Source of the DNA: Acanthosepion lycidas
Taxonomy: Eukaryota > Mollusca > Cephalopoda > Sepiida > Sepiidae
Assembly (NCBI GenBank): GCA_963932145.1
Contig: OZ010616.1
Coordinates: 54,495,918 to 54,559,917, forward strand
DNA length: 64,000 bases
Reading direction: 5' to 3'
Below the pieces are notes generated by a model. It was not told the origin of the DNA. It did no database searches and was given only the letters and a program-made list of their open reading frames with translations. The position numbers and the translations under genes were made by a program. Each line of letters starts with the position of its first letter. Positions within the stretch are counted from its first letter, which is position 1. Positions 29,672 to 40,702 of this stretch are shown one piece after another.

Positions 29672-30880
29672 CCCCCCTGGCTCTCGGCTGCTTGCTCAGC
29701 CGTCATCGCCCATAGGAACCACTACTTCCACCTATTCCATAGCGACATGTCTGACTGCAATAGACGTCTCTTTGCCTCTGCCCGTAACAAATGTAAGCAT
29801 GTCCTCAACGATGCTAAGTCACTATTTGCAGTTCAGATGAAGGAACATATTGCATCTCGCAAATTTGGCTCCAAAGATTATTGGTGTCTCTGCAAGAGCG
29901 TATTGAACAATTGCAAACCCTCTATAACTTCTTTATTCAACCAGTTTGAAGTCCTGACCTCTTCTACCAACAAGGCTGAATGCTTTGCTCGGAAATTTTC
30001 ATTCAACTCGACGCTCGACTCTTCCGGTGTACCCATACTCGACTTCCCTCTTAGAACTGAGGCCATATTTAGTGGGTTAAACATAACCCCATCTTTGGTA
30101 CTGGGCGTTATCTCCAATTTAGACCCCAACAAGGCTAGTGGTGGAGACGGGATACCAGCCATTGTCTTGAAGAAATGCGCGCCTGAACTGGCGCCCGCCC
30201 TTTCTAAACTATACAACTACTGCCTCAAGGAATCTTGTTTTCCTGACTGCTGGAAGTCCTCTTCCATCGTTCCTGTCTTCAAGAACTCCGGCAACCCCTC
30301 TGACCCTTCCAACTACCGTCCTATCAGTCTCCTTCCCCTGTTTGGCAAAGTCTTCGAAGCCCTAATCAATACCAGGGTGGTTAACCACCTCACATCCCAT
30401 AATCTGCTCTCAGACAAGCAATATGGTTTCCGCTTTGCCCGATCTACAGCCGATGTGCTTACGGCCATCACTGAAACAGTCTACCGAGCTCTTCAAAATA
30501 ATGGGGAAGCCCAAGCCGTGGCACTAGACATCTCCAAAGCATTTGATAGGGTTTGGCATGCTGGCCTTCTTCGCAAGCTCCAGGGTTATGGCATTACGGG
30601 TCGATTATATAACCTAATACGATCATTCCTGTCAAATCGTAAATTGAAGGTCGTTCTCAATGGATTCTCCTCCAGTTCCTATCCCACGAACGCAGGTGTT
30701 CCTCAAGGCTCCATCCTAGGCCCCACTCTATTCCTTATCTACATAAATGACCTTCCTGACGCCATAAATTCCCAAGTTGGCATCTACGCGGATGACACCC
30801 CAATTTATTCCTGCCTCAAAAACAAATCTAGTCTCGCTGACAAAACTCGCCTGGCCGTGCGTCTCGAAAAGGACCTCTAA
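29672..30880 (+). pseudogene. LINE-C reverse transcriptase domain
   Basis: About 400 codons are open. Using 29666 as residue 1, the RT motifs are in the expected order: NYRPISLLP near 216, ALDISKAFDRVW with the first catalytic Asp at about 288, GVPQGSILGP near 344, and IYADDTP with catalytic Asp 376 and 377. The enzyme would copy the element's RNA into DNA at the nicked target. A LTS-x-x-LLSDKQYGFR-type segment lies between motifs 1 and 3. The frame ends at a TAA (30878-30880), and the same frame reopens immediately, so this is a premature stop. All three catalytic Asp residues are present, which is unusual for this window. Upstream the frame is cut off by the C-run shift. The closest named group I can give is the CR1/Jockey lineage; the exact clade is uncertain. 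Confidence 0.85.
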
Positions 30881-31606
30881 TCGATTGTGAACTGGGGCAT
30901 GAATTGGCTGGTCAACTTCAACGCTTCCAAGACAAAACTGCTCTCTATTAATCACCACAGAGATCCTTCCCCTCCCTCCATTAGAATGTCTGACGCTCAA
31001 CTTCTCGAGAGCAACTCTCTGTGGCTTCTCGGTCTCACGTTGACTGCTGACCTGAGATGGAATAAATACATTGAGTCAATTGCCACGTCCACTGCAAGGA
31101 AAGTTGGCTCCCTGAGTCGCGCCAGGAAGTTTTTCTCCCCGGAGTCGATCCTCCAGATCTACAAATCAACAATTCACCCTTGCATGGAGTATTGCTGCCA
31201 TATACGGTCTGGTGTCCCTTCTGTTTGCCTCAGGGTTCTTGATAGGCTCCAGAGGTGGATATGCAATGTAGTTGGCCCTGCCCTGGCGTCTCGTCTACAG
31301 TCACTTTCTCACAGATGCGCCGTCACCTCCCTCTGTCTGTTCTACAAATACTTTCATGGAAATTGCTCCGAGGAGCTGCATTCGCTGGTTCACAGACGTC
31401 ATGAGTTCCAGCACCTTACGAGGCTGGCATCCCGCTCTCACCCCTTCACTGTCGAAACTCTTAAATGTAGCCATCTCTTCTACTCTAATAGCTTCATGTC
31501 TCACACCTCTCGCCTGTGGAACTCCCTTCCCTTTTCCTGTTCCCCTGTGAGCTATAACCTCCAGCTATTCAAGTGTAATGTCAATCGACATCTCCAGTTG
31601 CCTTGA
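30881..31606 (+). pseudogene. LINE-C C-terminal region after premature stop
   Basis: This is the same frame as the reverse transcriptase and runs to a natural stop at 31604-31606. It includes NWLVNFNASKTKLLSINHH (thumb), LWLLGLTLTADLRWNKYI, SLSRARKFFSPESILQIYK and TIHPCMEYCCHI, then DRLQRWICNVVG, ending with RLWNSLPFSCSP and LQLFKCNVNRHLQLP. This order is the usual C-terminal half of CR1/Jockey-type proteins. The same block, decayed, is seen at 1.85-2.5, 22.5-23.5 and 52.8-53.3 kb. It would be made only if the stop at 30878 were read through or bypassed. Confidence 0.8.
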
Positions 31607-31739
31607 TCTATCCACTACCCTCATCCTTTCTTCTATCACTCCTATCTGATCTTGCTCTAAATTTTCTGTAACCCCTTGCATCCTAGTGGCTTCCTGCCTT
31701 GCTTGGGGTGAAATGCTTAAAAAAAAATTTTTTTTTAAA

Positions 31740-32140
31740 AAATTAAGTAAAAATAACAGCCAAAGAAGAACACTGGAGGGTCAGACAACTGAAGAATCAG
31801 CTCATTTGCTAGCCTATGAGGGCATGTTCAGTAGACCTAGCATATAAATAAATAACATATGAAAGTCATTAATAAATAAAGGGAAATGACAGCAAGACTT
31901 CAATAACAGCAGCAACAGTAAGAAAAGAGGTAGAGACAGTGAATGTAGTTAAGCATGACAGCAGGATCAGTAACATGTAGGATAAGTTTAAAGCTCCAAG
32001 TTCTAAGTTGAGGGTTGTCACAAAATAACCAATTAGCTTTGGTTTATGAATTTGATGATACAGTAATTGTGAGTTGTGGAAACATGTCAATACTAAATAA
32101 TAAAACATTAATAGTGATAGGAGAACAATCTACCTCCATA
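31740..32140. other. AT-rich spacer
   Basis: Nothing recognised. Confidence 0.35.
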
Positions 32141-32149
32141 GACTAAATA

Positions 32150-32260
32150 AAGAGTTTAGATCAAAATTTCCTGATTTTCACCCAGATTGACAAATGCTTT
32201 AATAAGGCTAGAGTGTACTATGGTCAAAACATTGTGATAATAATAAAAAAAATGAATGTA
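32150..32260 (+). mobile_element. SINE tail remnant (CCGGAG family)
   Basis: It reads AATAAGGCTAGAGTGTAC and CAAAACATTGTGATAATAAT, a decayed form of the tail at 36.77-36.82 kb. Confidence 0.4.
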
Positions 32261-32264
32261 AATA

Positions 32265-32925
32265 ATATAAATAGGTTGATAAACAGTCATAAAATGATGA
32301 ACAGGTTGATAAATAGATAAACAAGTATTATGTTGACCTTTTTTTTATAGAAAGATCTATCTCCTCTAATTTTACAAAATATTTATCAGTTAATATAATT
32401 ATTAATTATGATTTTGCTTGTTCCTTCATTAGTTAGTTACCACATACATTAAAACCTGCCATCACCTCAGATAAATAATGAACCATTCCATTTTGATTGT
32501 GAGAAAAGATGAAAGAAAGAAAGGCAACACAGAGGAAGCAATAGCACTATCACTCCTTTAATATCTGCATCTGTGAAGTGTAAAGAAAAAAGAAAAAAAG
32601 AAAAGAGAGGAAAAAAAAAGAAATTGTTTCGAATGATAAAAGGAACATATATTATTTTTGTCTTTTATAATTCTATTTAATGTATCACCTTCAATATTAA
32701 GTTTCATTGATAATTATCCATCATTAATGAAATATATTTTAGGTGGAAGCCAGAATAAAAATAGCAAGTTCACAACAATAAGATAAAATAATAAAAAACA
32801 ATTGTTTTCCTTATTTTATTTATTAATTTGTCAAGCTCAAATATTTAATAGTACAAAAGTAGAAATTTCAAGGGTATTTTATAGACATAAAAATTGCAAT
32901 TAATGTGGTCAATCATTAAATTAAG
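32265..32925. other. AT-rich spacer
   Basis: An A/G-rich stretch lies near 32580-32625. Nothing else recognised. Confidence 0.35.
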
Positions 32926-32931
32926 ACTTAC

Positions 32932-33035
32932 GACTCATCTGAAAACTCAAATGAATTATGGCTCATCTGAAAACTCAAATGAATTATGGCTCATCTGAAA
33001 ACTGAAATGAATTGCGGCTCATCTGAAAACTCAAA
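32932..33035 (+). repeat. Short tandem repeat, 28-29 bp unit, four copies
   Basis: CTCATCTG starts at 32933, 32962, 32990 and 33018. The unit is GGCTCATCTGAAAACTCAAA plus ATGAATTA. Confidence 0.9.
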
Positions 33036-33039
33036 ACAG

Positions 33040-33380
33040 AAACAAAATTGTAAAATTTTCATGAGTACTGCTTGTAAAGGTAGCAATAATTGTACGTCCT
33101 GGACATGATGTTAAACTACATCCTGCACCAAGGCCTCTGATTTGGAGGTTTTGAGCGGTATAGAAACACCTTTAAATTGCTGTTTATCCTGATCTGGGGT
33201 GGTAGTACTTGTTACAATCTCAGCTATGGGCAAATAGTGAACCCCCACAACATGAATATATAAAAATACATTAAAAAAATTACCAGAACTATATTTTCAT
33301 AGTAAAAAAAATATAAAAAATTACCAGCAATACACTTTTGGAAAAAAAAATTACCAAAGCTCAAAAGAAAATATAATTTC
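33040..33380 (-). repeat. Composite dispersed repeat, copy of 44.55-44.99 kb
   Basis: On the minus strand, about 33240-33060 matches 44.81-44.96 kb (TTTGCCCATAGCTG, ACTACCACCCCAG, GGATGTAGTTTA). The adjoining 33265-33370 carries the units TTACCAGCAATACA of the neighbouring minisatellite. Confidence 0.6.
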
Positions 33381-33384
33381 AGCA

Positions 33385-34440
33385 TTAAATGACCCATAAA
33401 GAGTTGATATACCTTTAAACAAACAAACCAAATTAAGCAATAATTGTAGCATTGATAAAATGATTTTACTTAAAACAAAAAGAACTAAATAATATAGAAA
33501 TGTACTTATTTTGCTAGTAGAATTCTTATCAACTTGTTCTTGACACTGGTGAATAAAAAAAAAACGTTTTGGTCAATGTCATCATTACATGAATAAAAGA
33601 AAGAAGTCAAGAAGAAAATAAAGAAAGACTGTAAAATAATGAGAAATAGAAAGTGATAACCTAAGAAATAGCAGGACAAAAAACATATTACACCATCAAG
33701 AGGTAACAAAAAGTCAATCTAAATCTTGCCTTATTATTATAGTAAGTTTTTATTCTGAAACAAAGAGATGTGTCAAGAGAAAAGGGTTGACACCTTGTCT
33801 TGTTTAAATGCTAAGTGTTGAGAAACAAATGCTATAAAAACAAAGCATAGACAAGTTTCAATAAAAGGCACAATAGTTAAACACATCAGCTTCTGCTCTA
33901 TGTGTTATAAAGCAATGAGTGGGATATGGGAAATAAACTAGAACAGCATATATTGGCTGTAAAGCAGAATTATATATCAGATGAAAGTAAATAAATAGTC
34001 AATCAAATTTCAAATCTAAATTGTTTCACTATTTAAAAATACTACATTTATTAGGAAATATATTTAGTTTAAATACAGAAGGGATCATAAAAATGACTTC
34101 AAAGAGCAATATATTTCAGCCTATATGCTTTTCCATTTACTCAGGTTTGCAAAACAGAAAGAGAAATTAGCCCATTTTAATTTCATTCAAATTATGTGTA
34201 TACATGTATATTTTATTTTGATAACAATTTAAATATATTTCAATAAAATCTTCTAAAAAATAAAAAAATAATTCTATTTATCACTAAATAATTTACAAAA
34301 AATTCCATTAACTCTTCTAATTATCTAATTTTCTTAGTTTTTTTCTTTTTTTCTTTTCTCCAACTTTATAATTTTGTTTCTAACACAGAGTAGGTGCTGT
34401 CCAGACTGAGTGAAAGAGGTAAATGTATTATTTCACTGTT
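33385..34440. other. AT-rich spacer
   Basis: Nothing recognised. Confidence 0.35.
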
Positions 34441-34443
34441 TTA

Positions 34444-35224
34444 CAGGTCGAGTAACCTTTATCCAAATTTCTAAAACCTGGAAATTTTTTAGTTGCTGAC
34501 ATGACTTGTCACAAATGAAAAATTTTGGAAAGCAACATGGCTACCTGTAACATGATTACTGCATTGAAGCATTACAAATAAAATGCTGACTTTTTTCAGT
34601 TTCCATTACATTTAACTGTAATCAGAACCCATGTTTTGTTTCTATACAGATATTGTACTTGCATGTATTGTAACATTTTAATCAAAACATGACATCATTG
34701 GTAGAGACTGATAGCTTACTAAATTTTCCTTCTCACACTCATAGTGATGCCATCATTAATATACCTTCTCCCTCCAGTTTCTCACACTTGGTATAAAGTA
34801 GTGTTTAGCGTTACATTTAGATATTTTTTATAAGAAGTGATCATGTGTTTTTGTACACGTACATAAAGTATAAAACATTATTTTTTACATGAAATCCTAA
34901 TTTGACCCCTTAAAAATCCATGTGAGTATTACATTACAAGCACCATTACTTGTATCTGTACATAAAATTTATTAAACTTATATTTAAAACAATTTTTAGG
35001 GTATATGTTATTTATATAAAACTACCTTCAGGGTATATGTATAAACTGTGTTATAAAATGTAAAGGGATATCATATTTAATGTTTGGGTTCCATTCCCAA
35101 GCTGCCTCATTTTATAGATACTATATGTACAAATTATATAGCCTGTATTCCAAAATCCCCAAAAAAATCTGAAAACAGAAGCACTTTTGGCCACAAGAAA
35201 TTTGGAAAAAGGATTCTCAGCCTA
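34444..35224. mobile_element. Tigger/pogo-like nonautonomous transposon
   Basis: The left end reads CAGGTCGAGTAACCTTTATC after TA. The right end on the other strand reads AGGCTGAGAATCCTTTTTCC, then AAATTTCTTGTGGCC. These ends are inverted repeats and resemble, from memory, the 'GAGTATCCCTTATCC' termini of mammalian Tigger-related elements. The 780 bp interior has no transposase frame. Confidence 0.5.
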
Positions 35225-35529
35225 TATTTCAAACTTAGTGAAATTGTGTGTGTGTACTTGTCTATATGTTAAATGACAACACAAGCAAATACAAGTTACT
35301 AACACACAAGTCATATACATATATATTGCATACATGCACACATAACCACATACAGAGTGTGACAAACAAAAATTATCTTTTCTTTTATAATAAAGATTTA
35401 TATAAAGATTTTTTTAAGAGGAAAAGTTTTCTACTTTAAAAGATATATCATGTGAGACAATTTTTGAAGAAATGTACACATTTTTTGAAAAATTAAGTAA
35501 AAATATGTAACCATGTAAATTGATCAATC

Positions 35530-35532
<3 letters not shown>

Positions 35533-35569
<37 letters not shown>

Positions 35570-35570
35570 G
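35533..35570. repeat. (AT)n microsatellite
   Basis: A pure AT run. Confidence 0.95.
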
Positions 35571-35699
35571 ACAATAGACTAAAATCTAAGTGTCCATCAA
35601 AAATCAACTAATAAAAATGAGCCATAAATTTCAATTGTCACCATCACAAATTAAAAATCTAGAGTAATCATCAGATTCTTTCAAATAGAACACAGAATT

Positions 35700-36290
35700 T
35701 GTAGCTCTCAAAATTTACATGAGGAGAATAAAGACATTGAAATTACTTTTAAGCTCCTCCAATACTCTAATTATTTCATATTTAATGGAAAAAAAAAAAA
35801 AAAAGGCTCATAAAATATTTTAAAATAGATGAGTGGACAAACCCAATGAACCAAATATTATTCTCCTCATTAATTCTATCACAACTAGTTAAAAAAAATT
35901 TTACAACTACTGTTAAAACAATAAAAGACTTAATTGACACAATGAAATAATAAGCTAAAAATTGAACAAGGAATTTACTCTATCTCCTGTAGTAATTTCC
36001 ACAAGGAATACAGAAGAGAAACCTCAAGGAATTTAAATAAAAGATTATATGAACAAAAAAGGGATATTTTACAAAACAACACATTCAATGCAATTTTTAT
36101 TTAAATTTAAAATTTCACTATCTCCCTCTTGTTCATGTATGTGTGCAATCACATTAAGGTAAACATCACTCTAGTCTGATGAAGTCCTAATGGACATAAA
36201 AACTTTTTACACTTTGATTTTCATAAAATTGTTCTTGATATATTGTTATATTTACTTATGTGTGAATACTCTTGAGAAAGTGTATTTGCA
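35700..36290 (+). repeat. Dispersed repeat, pair of 56.48-56.92 kb
   Basis: The two segments align over 400 bases or more; shared words include ATAATAAGCTAAAA, TTGAA.GAGGA/AGGA and TGTAATCACATCAA-like phrases. A TCTGATGAAGTCC word followed by A/T-rich sequence near 36176 resembles retroelement 3' ends. No coding potential is seen. Confidence 0.5.
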
Positions 36291-36294
36291 TATA

Positions 36295-36500
36295 AATAAA
36301 TATAATAAACGTGACTGAATTTATAGCTTGACTCTCTGATTTCCAATTCCTAGCCATTATCATTTACACCTCCTGTACATCCAAGCTTACACCTGGTATT
36401 CCAAGCTGTCACTCATCTAGGTACTGACCAGGCTCAATGTTGCTTAACTTTGATGATCATATGGGAACAGGTGTTTCGGCATGGAATGGTTGTAAGCCTA
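36295..36500 (-). mobile_element. 5S rRNA-derived SINE, copy 1
   Basis: On the minus strand, 36497 to 36381 matches 5S rRNA along its length: TGATCATCAAAGTTAAGCAA, then CAGTACCTAGATGAGTGAC and GGAATACCAGGTGTAAGCTT. The downstream part (36380-36295) aligns with the tail of the 46.5 kb copy (AAATCAGAGAGTCAAG). It is too diverged to be a working 5S gene. Confidence 0.75.
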
Positions 36501-36559
36501 GTAATCTATGAAATGTTGAACCTTTACAACTTGAGTGAAATTCAGTATCAGTCTATATT

Positions 36560-36840
36560 TCAAGGACACATGGCACAGTGGATAAAGGTGTTGGTTAGAT
36601 CCAGTGACAGGACCCAAACAGTGTGAGTTCAATACCCTGTTAAGGCAGTGGAGAACTTGGAGAGGGGAATTAACAGGAGATAACTGACATCCATTAAAAA
36701 CATGGCATGTGGAACTAGAACAGTCTACCACAGTGAGCAAAATAAAGGGTTCAGTTCGACATTCCAACCACTTGAAGAAGGCCGGAGTGTACAACAGCCA
36801 AAATGTTGTAATAAATATGGTGACGAAGATGAGGACAATA
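36560..36840 (+). mobile_element. tRNA-headed SINE (CCGGAG family)
   Basis: The head reads GGCACAGTGGATAAAGGTG (A-box region) and GTGTGAGTTCAATACCC (B-box). The tail reads CTTGAAGAAGGCCGGAGTGT and ACAACAGCCAAAATGTTGTA. Three other copies (28.7, 57.8 and 58.4 kb, all minus) share the tail. Confidence 0.65.
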
Positions 36841-36844
36841 GATT

Positions 36845-37190
36845 CCAACATTTTGAGAACAAATTCTTGAGAAAGCTCCCCAGCATCTCTTATTGGGAGC
36901 ACAAAATAAATTGTTATGTATGGAGGAAAGTCTCATGGACCAACAGGAATTTCTCTTCGCTATTATTAAACATCAGAAGATATTATGGTATGGCTATGTC
37001 ACATGGCATAACAGCCTCTATAAGACCATTATAGAAGGCACTATTAAAGGCAGAGGCACATGAGGACAGCAATGCAAAAGTTGGTCAGACAATATCATGG
37101 AGAAGGTTGTCCATTTCTTTCAGGTTTAGGTCCCCCAATGATTGAATCAGTCAAGGGACTGATGATGATGAGTATAGTTTTATAAATTCT
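36845..37190. other. Unrecognised, moderately GC-rich
   Basis: No supported frame. A short stretch with GACTGATGATGATGAG ends it. Confidence 0.3.
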
Positions 37191-37194
37191 CAAA

Positions 37195-37865
37195 GTGATT
37201 ATCTGAGATGAAGTATTAGAATGGATTTAGTTTGAATAACTGAAAAATATGAAAATGATTTCAATTTTTCTCTTCATTTTGTGTCCAGATAATTAAAGTC
37301 TGGAAAATCAAAGTCCAGATAATATAGCAAAAGACCTGTCATCTTTTTTTTGTTTGTTTTTTGTTATTTTTGGAAGGTTGGGGTATCATACATTCACATT
37401 CTTAGTAGTTAATTCTCCAGATTTTTACAAATTAATTATTTTTATTTTCTATTGTTCGTTTCACTATGAATTTTCAATTGGTTAATTTTCCACTCTTTCT
37501 CTAAGTAATCTATATATGTTTTTTAACAGTATTTCTTTAGGATAATATTGAAGAAACTCACACATTTAGATATTTACGAAGATTAGCTGAGTCCAGTGGA
37601 GAGATAATTGAGAAGAAATGGAAGTGAAGAAAAGATAGTGCAGCACCAATTTTCTCAGTGGGAAGAGACTCATTGCCTAGAAAATCAACTTTATAGCTTA
37701 AACACGAATCACAAGAACTGGCAGTAAGAATTACCTTGATCAGAATGTTGGTGGAATATTGGGCTTTTAAAATGAATATTTTACTAATTTATTATTAGTA
37801 CAAACAAATGTCATTAGTCAATGTAAAGAGAAAATTTTGAAGTGATAAAATAGAATCTTTCGCCT
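37195..37865. other. AT-rich spacer
   Basis: Nothing recognised. Confidence 0.3.
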
Positions 37866-37869
37866 TTTT

Positions 37870-38105
37870 TTTCATTTTGTCATTTTACCCCAAGCAAGGT
37901 AATAAAGTTAGTATGACACAAGGAAAGACTTAGGGTGAAAGAATACGAGGAAAACAGAAACATTATTAAAGAGAGAGAAGAATAAAAGAACTGGGATTAA
38001 TAAGACAGAAGATAGCAACTGACATTGCATTTAAATTTTTGAAGATCATATTTGACTGGCAAGCAATAAGCCAGAAGAGAGTTTAACAAACTCCTTGCCA
38101 ATAGA
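37870..38105 (-). mobile_element. LINE-C 3' end fragment
   Basis: It starts CCCCAAGCAAGGTAATAAAG, the reverse complement of the LINE-C terminus, and includes TGACATTGCATTTAAA. Confidence 0.65.
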
Positions 38106-38154
38106 CCTGCATAGCAGAGTGTGACACCCAATATCTATTGCTATATTATATATG

Positions 38155-38415
38155 ATATAAATGCAAATGTCAGTGTGTCACACGTTTTCAACTTTACTCC
38201 TAAAGGCCATAGCTAAACATATCATACCATTTTGGAATCATGCCAACTCCGTGGGAAAACTAAAAAAATTCCCAAGTTTTCATTACTGCAATAGTTTTCA
38301 GCAATTCGGCAATTTTTTTTACAAGAAATATTTTTGTACGATAACAATTTTTATAACTTGGGAATAAATTTGGAAATAATCAAAATTAATTGCAAAATCA
38401 AATGAAAGTCACCCA
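38155..38415 (+). repeat. Dispersed repeat family R, copy 1
   Basis: It contains TTTCAACTTTACTCCTA, CATATCATACCATTTTGGAAT and AAAATTAATTGCAAAATC, shared with 38.88-39.42, 55.08-55.31 and 55.39-56.34 kb. Confidence 0.6.
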
Positions 38416-38514
38416 TGAAACATGTTAGATTGATAAACATTTCTATTTCTTCTTCATCTTATCATCCTGCCACTTACTGATTCATATTTGATCGTTACTC
38501 ACACTTAGACACAC

Positions 38515-38637
38515 ACACATATATACATATATATATATATATATATATTCCACATATGACCAAGTGGAAAAATTCTCTGTAATGAATTTTATCCTCTGCA
38601 AAGACCACATCAAACTAAATTAATATTCTTGAGGATG

Positions 38638-38683
<46 letters not shown>

Positions 38684-38690
38684 ATAAATA
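38515..38690. repeat. (AT)n tracts framing a fold-back remnant
   Basis: Two AT tracts (38520-38550 and 38641-38682) enclose ACCAAGTGGAAAAATTCTC and TGTAATGAATTTTATCC, which aligns with one arm of the 39.6 kb fold-back element. Confidence 0.6.
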
Positions 38691-38884
38691 AATAAAGAGA
38701 AAGAACAGACAAATTAAGAATCCACCATTCTTAGCATTTACTACTTTTTAAAAAGTTTTCAATATAACATAGAGCAAAATATTATAATATTTTTATTATA
38801 AAATATTTTATAATAAAAGTATTATTATAATTATATTTATATATATATTAAATTAATTAGTTAGATTAAGCTACAACTTTACTA

Positions 38885-39420
38885 ATAATCACAATTTTTC
38901 AACTTTACTCCTAGAGGCCATAGCCCAACATATCATACCTTTTTGGAATCTGTGAGCAATTAAAAACATTCCAAGCCAGATCCGGAATCCTGAAATTTTG
39001 GATTCCCAAGTTTTCATTATTGCAATTGTTTCCCTCAATTTTTGTACATGATTTTTTTGTGACAAATTTTTTTGAACAATAATGATTTTTATAACTTAGA
39101 AATAAATTTGGGAATAATCAAAATTAATTGCAAAATCCAGCAAAAGTCACCCATAAAATAATTGTTTTTAGGAAAGTAAAGACCTATGTATATCAAATTG
39201 TCTATAAATTATGTGGTGGCAGAAGAATTATTATTGAACTTTTAAATGAGAAGCATAATATTAATGCAGTGATCAGCAATGAGGTTTGAATTCAGGTAGT
39301 TTATTGTTGCCTATTGCATCTACTCCTCCTTACTATTGTGATAAAAACCCGATGAAGGACACTCCACAGTAGCTAGTTTAAATGCTGCCCGACAGGTTAT
39401 CTTTTAAGATAGTATTACTA
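38885..39420 (+). repeat. Dispersed repeat family R, copy 2 (longest uninterrupted)
   Basis: It runs from TTTTTCAACTTTACTCCTAG through AAATAAATTTGGGAATAATC to TTTAAATGCTGCCCGACAGG. No reading frame is found, so the type of element is unknown. Confidence 0.6.
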
Positions 39421-39424
39421 TTAA

Positions 39425-39560
39425 TGTTATATCTAGTGGATGCACATACTGAATAAACATCCTTATTTTTTAAACAATGTAATTCAATATCTACCAGCCT
39501 GAGTATTTGAGAGTCTTAATAAAAAAAATCTGTTTTATCAGGGTTTGTGGCCAGTCAGTC
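39425..39560 (-). mobile_element. SINE tail fragment
   Basis: It contains CTACCAGCCTGAGTATTTGA, as in the SINE tails at 8.1, 9.2 and 61.6 kb. Confidence 0.45.
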
Positions 39561-39584
39561 ACTGTTTACCTGCAATTTATGTGG

Positions 39585-39587
<3 letters not shown>

Positions 39588-39618
<31 letters not shown>

Positions 39619-39840
39619 AAAGTATAGATACATGACAAATTGGAAAAAGATTTTGTGATGCATTTCATCCAATAAGACTTCATTGGGGCTGGGCTTGTTT
39701 ATGTTTTTATGACTACACTTGCACACGAACAAGAGACATTCAGAGTTTTAATTTTTGAAACAATAAAACTTTTTCCAATTTGTCATACATCATTTCTTTC
39801 AAAACTGTTCTTGATACATAAAAATTTATATATTGTTATC

Positions 39841-39875
<35 letters not shown>
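39588..39875. mobile_element. Fold-back MITE candidate between (TA)n tracts
   Basis: Arms at about 39615-39660 and 39760-39803 are inverted repeats of about 43 bp (TGACAAATTGGAAAAAG and its complement). (TA)n tracts border it at 39588-39614 and 39842-39875. Confidence 0.65.
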
Positions 39876-39882
<7 letters not shown>

Positions 39883-40024
39883 GGTTACAGATTCCTACAG
39901 TCAGCTTGGCAATATTTGTAAGAAAAGAAAATTCCAACAAACCAACCTATGACCACAGGACATTAAATGTCATTGGGGACATGGCATGTGAATCCTTGGT
40001 TTAAAGGGTAAGGTTGGTAATGTG

Positions 40025-40215
40025 TATATCATTCTCCACCATAAAATTTAACTAATGCAGGCCTGAAGGCTAGCCATATATCTCTTGCAATTGATATGGG
40101 AGGGCCTGTAACATTTTTTGTGGAAAATTCTCCTAAAGCCTTGTTTACAAAGCCAAGCGATGATGATTCTACAGTTTCTCCACAAATTTGATCTGGATGT
40201 GCAGCAACTGGAAAA
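40025..40215 (-). other. Exon-like island, unidentified
   Basis: On the minus strand a strong acceptor-like stretch, TTTTTTATTGTATTTTTCCAG (ending about 40210; core TATTTTTCCAG), precedes 57 open codons that end at TGA near 40042. The peptide includes DQICGETVESSSLGFVNKAL, then GEFSTKNVTGPPISIARDIW and LAFRPALVKFYGG. It has balanced composition, unlike chance frames here. I do not recognise it. It could be the last exon of a host gene, or a transposon piece. Confidence 0.3.
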
Positions 40216-40219
40216 ATAC

Positions 40220-40655
40220 AATAAAAAATGAAACAGATAGATCTTGTCTATTGAATTCCATACAACTTGTTTGAATATGTGCTGTCTACATACATATATA
40301 TGTATAAACACTGTGGCCAAAAGTCTGGGGGCTACATTCAAGATTTAATAATCAGTAAATTTTATACTTTTTTTGGCTTAATTAATTTGTAGTATAGAGG
40401 CTGAAAATATTTAATACATCACTGCAATTTGTTACAGATGGTTGGTTACCTAAAATTTAAAATCTGCTGGTCCTAAGATTACCATTAGTGAATTAGGCAA
40501 ACAAGATTAAAATTTTAAGAAAACTTTATGCGGTAATTATTACTAAATATATGATAAAACCATTCAGCAAGAGCAAGTCTTTCAGGCTCAAAGTGAAAAA
40601 TGAAAAAATATTTAAGTAATTCTTCAAAATCCAGAGGGTATCCCAAAAGCTTTTG
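40220..40655. other. AT-rich spacer
   Basis: Nothing recognised. Confidence 0.3.
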
Positions 40656-40662
40656 GCTTATA

Positions 40663-40663
<1 letters not shown>

Positions 40664-40700
<37 letters not shown>

Positions 40701-40702
40701 TA
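40664..40702. repeat. (GT)n(AT)n microsatellite
   Basis: A compound tract that borders the Penelope-like element. Confidence 0.95.

Larger units (their letters stand above)
29335..31735 (+). mobile_element. LINE-C non-LTR retrotransposon (CR1/Jockey type), 5'-truncated
   Basis: This is the largest and best-kept element. It starts inside the endonuclease domain, runs through the reverse transcriptase and C-terminal region, and ends near the word TTGCTTGGGGTGAAATG followed by an A/T-run at about 31720-31740. Its GC content is far above the flanks. The 3' end recurs in at least six other places here, so the family was active locally over a long time and this is the youngest copy. Confidence 0.85.
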
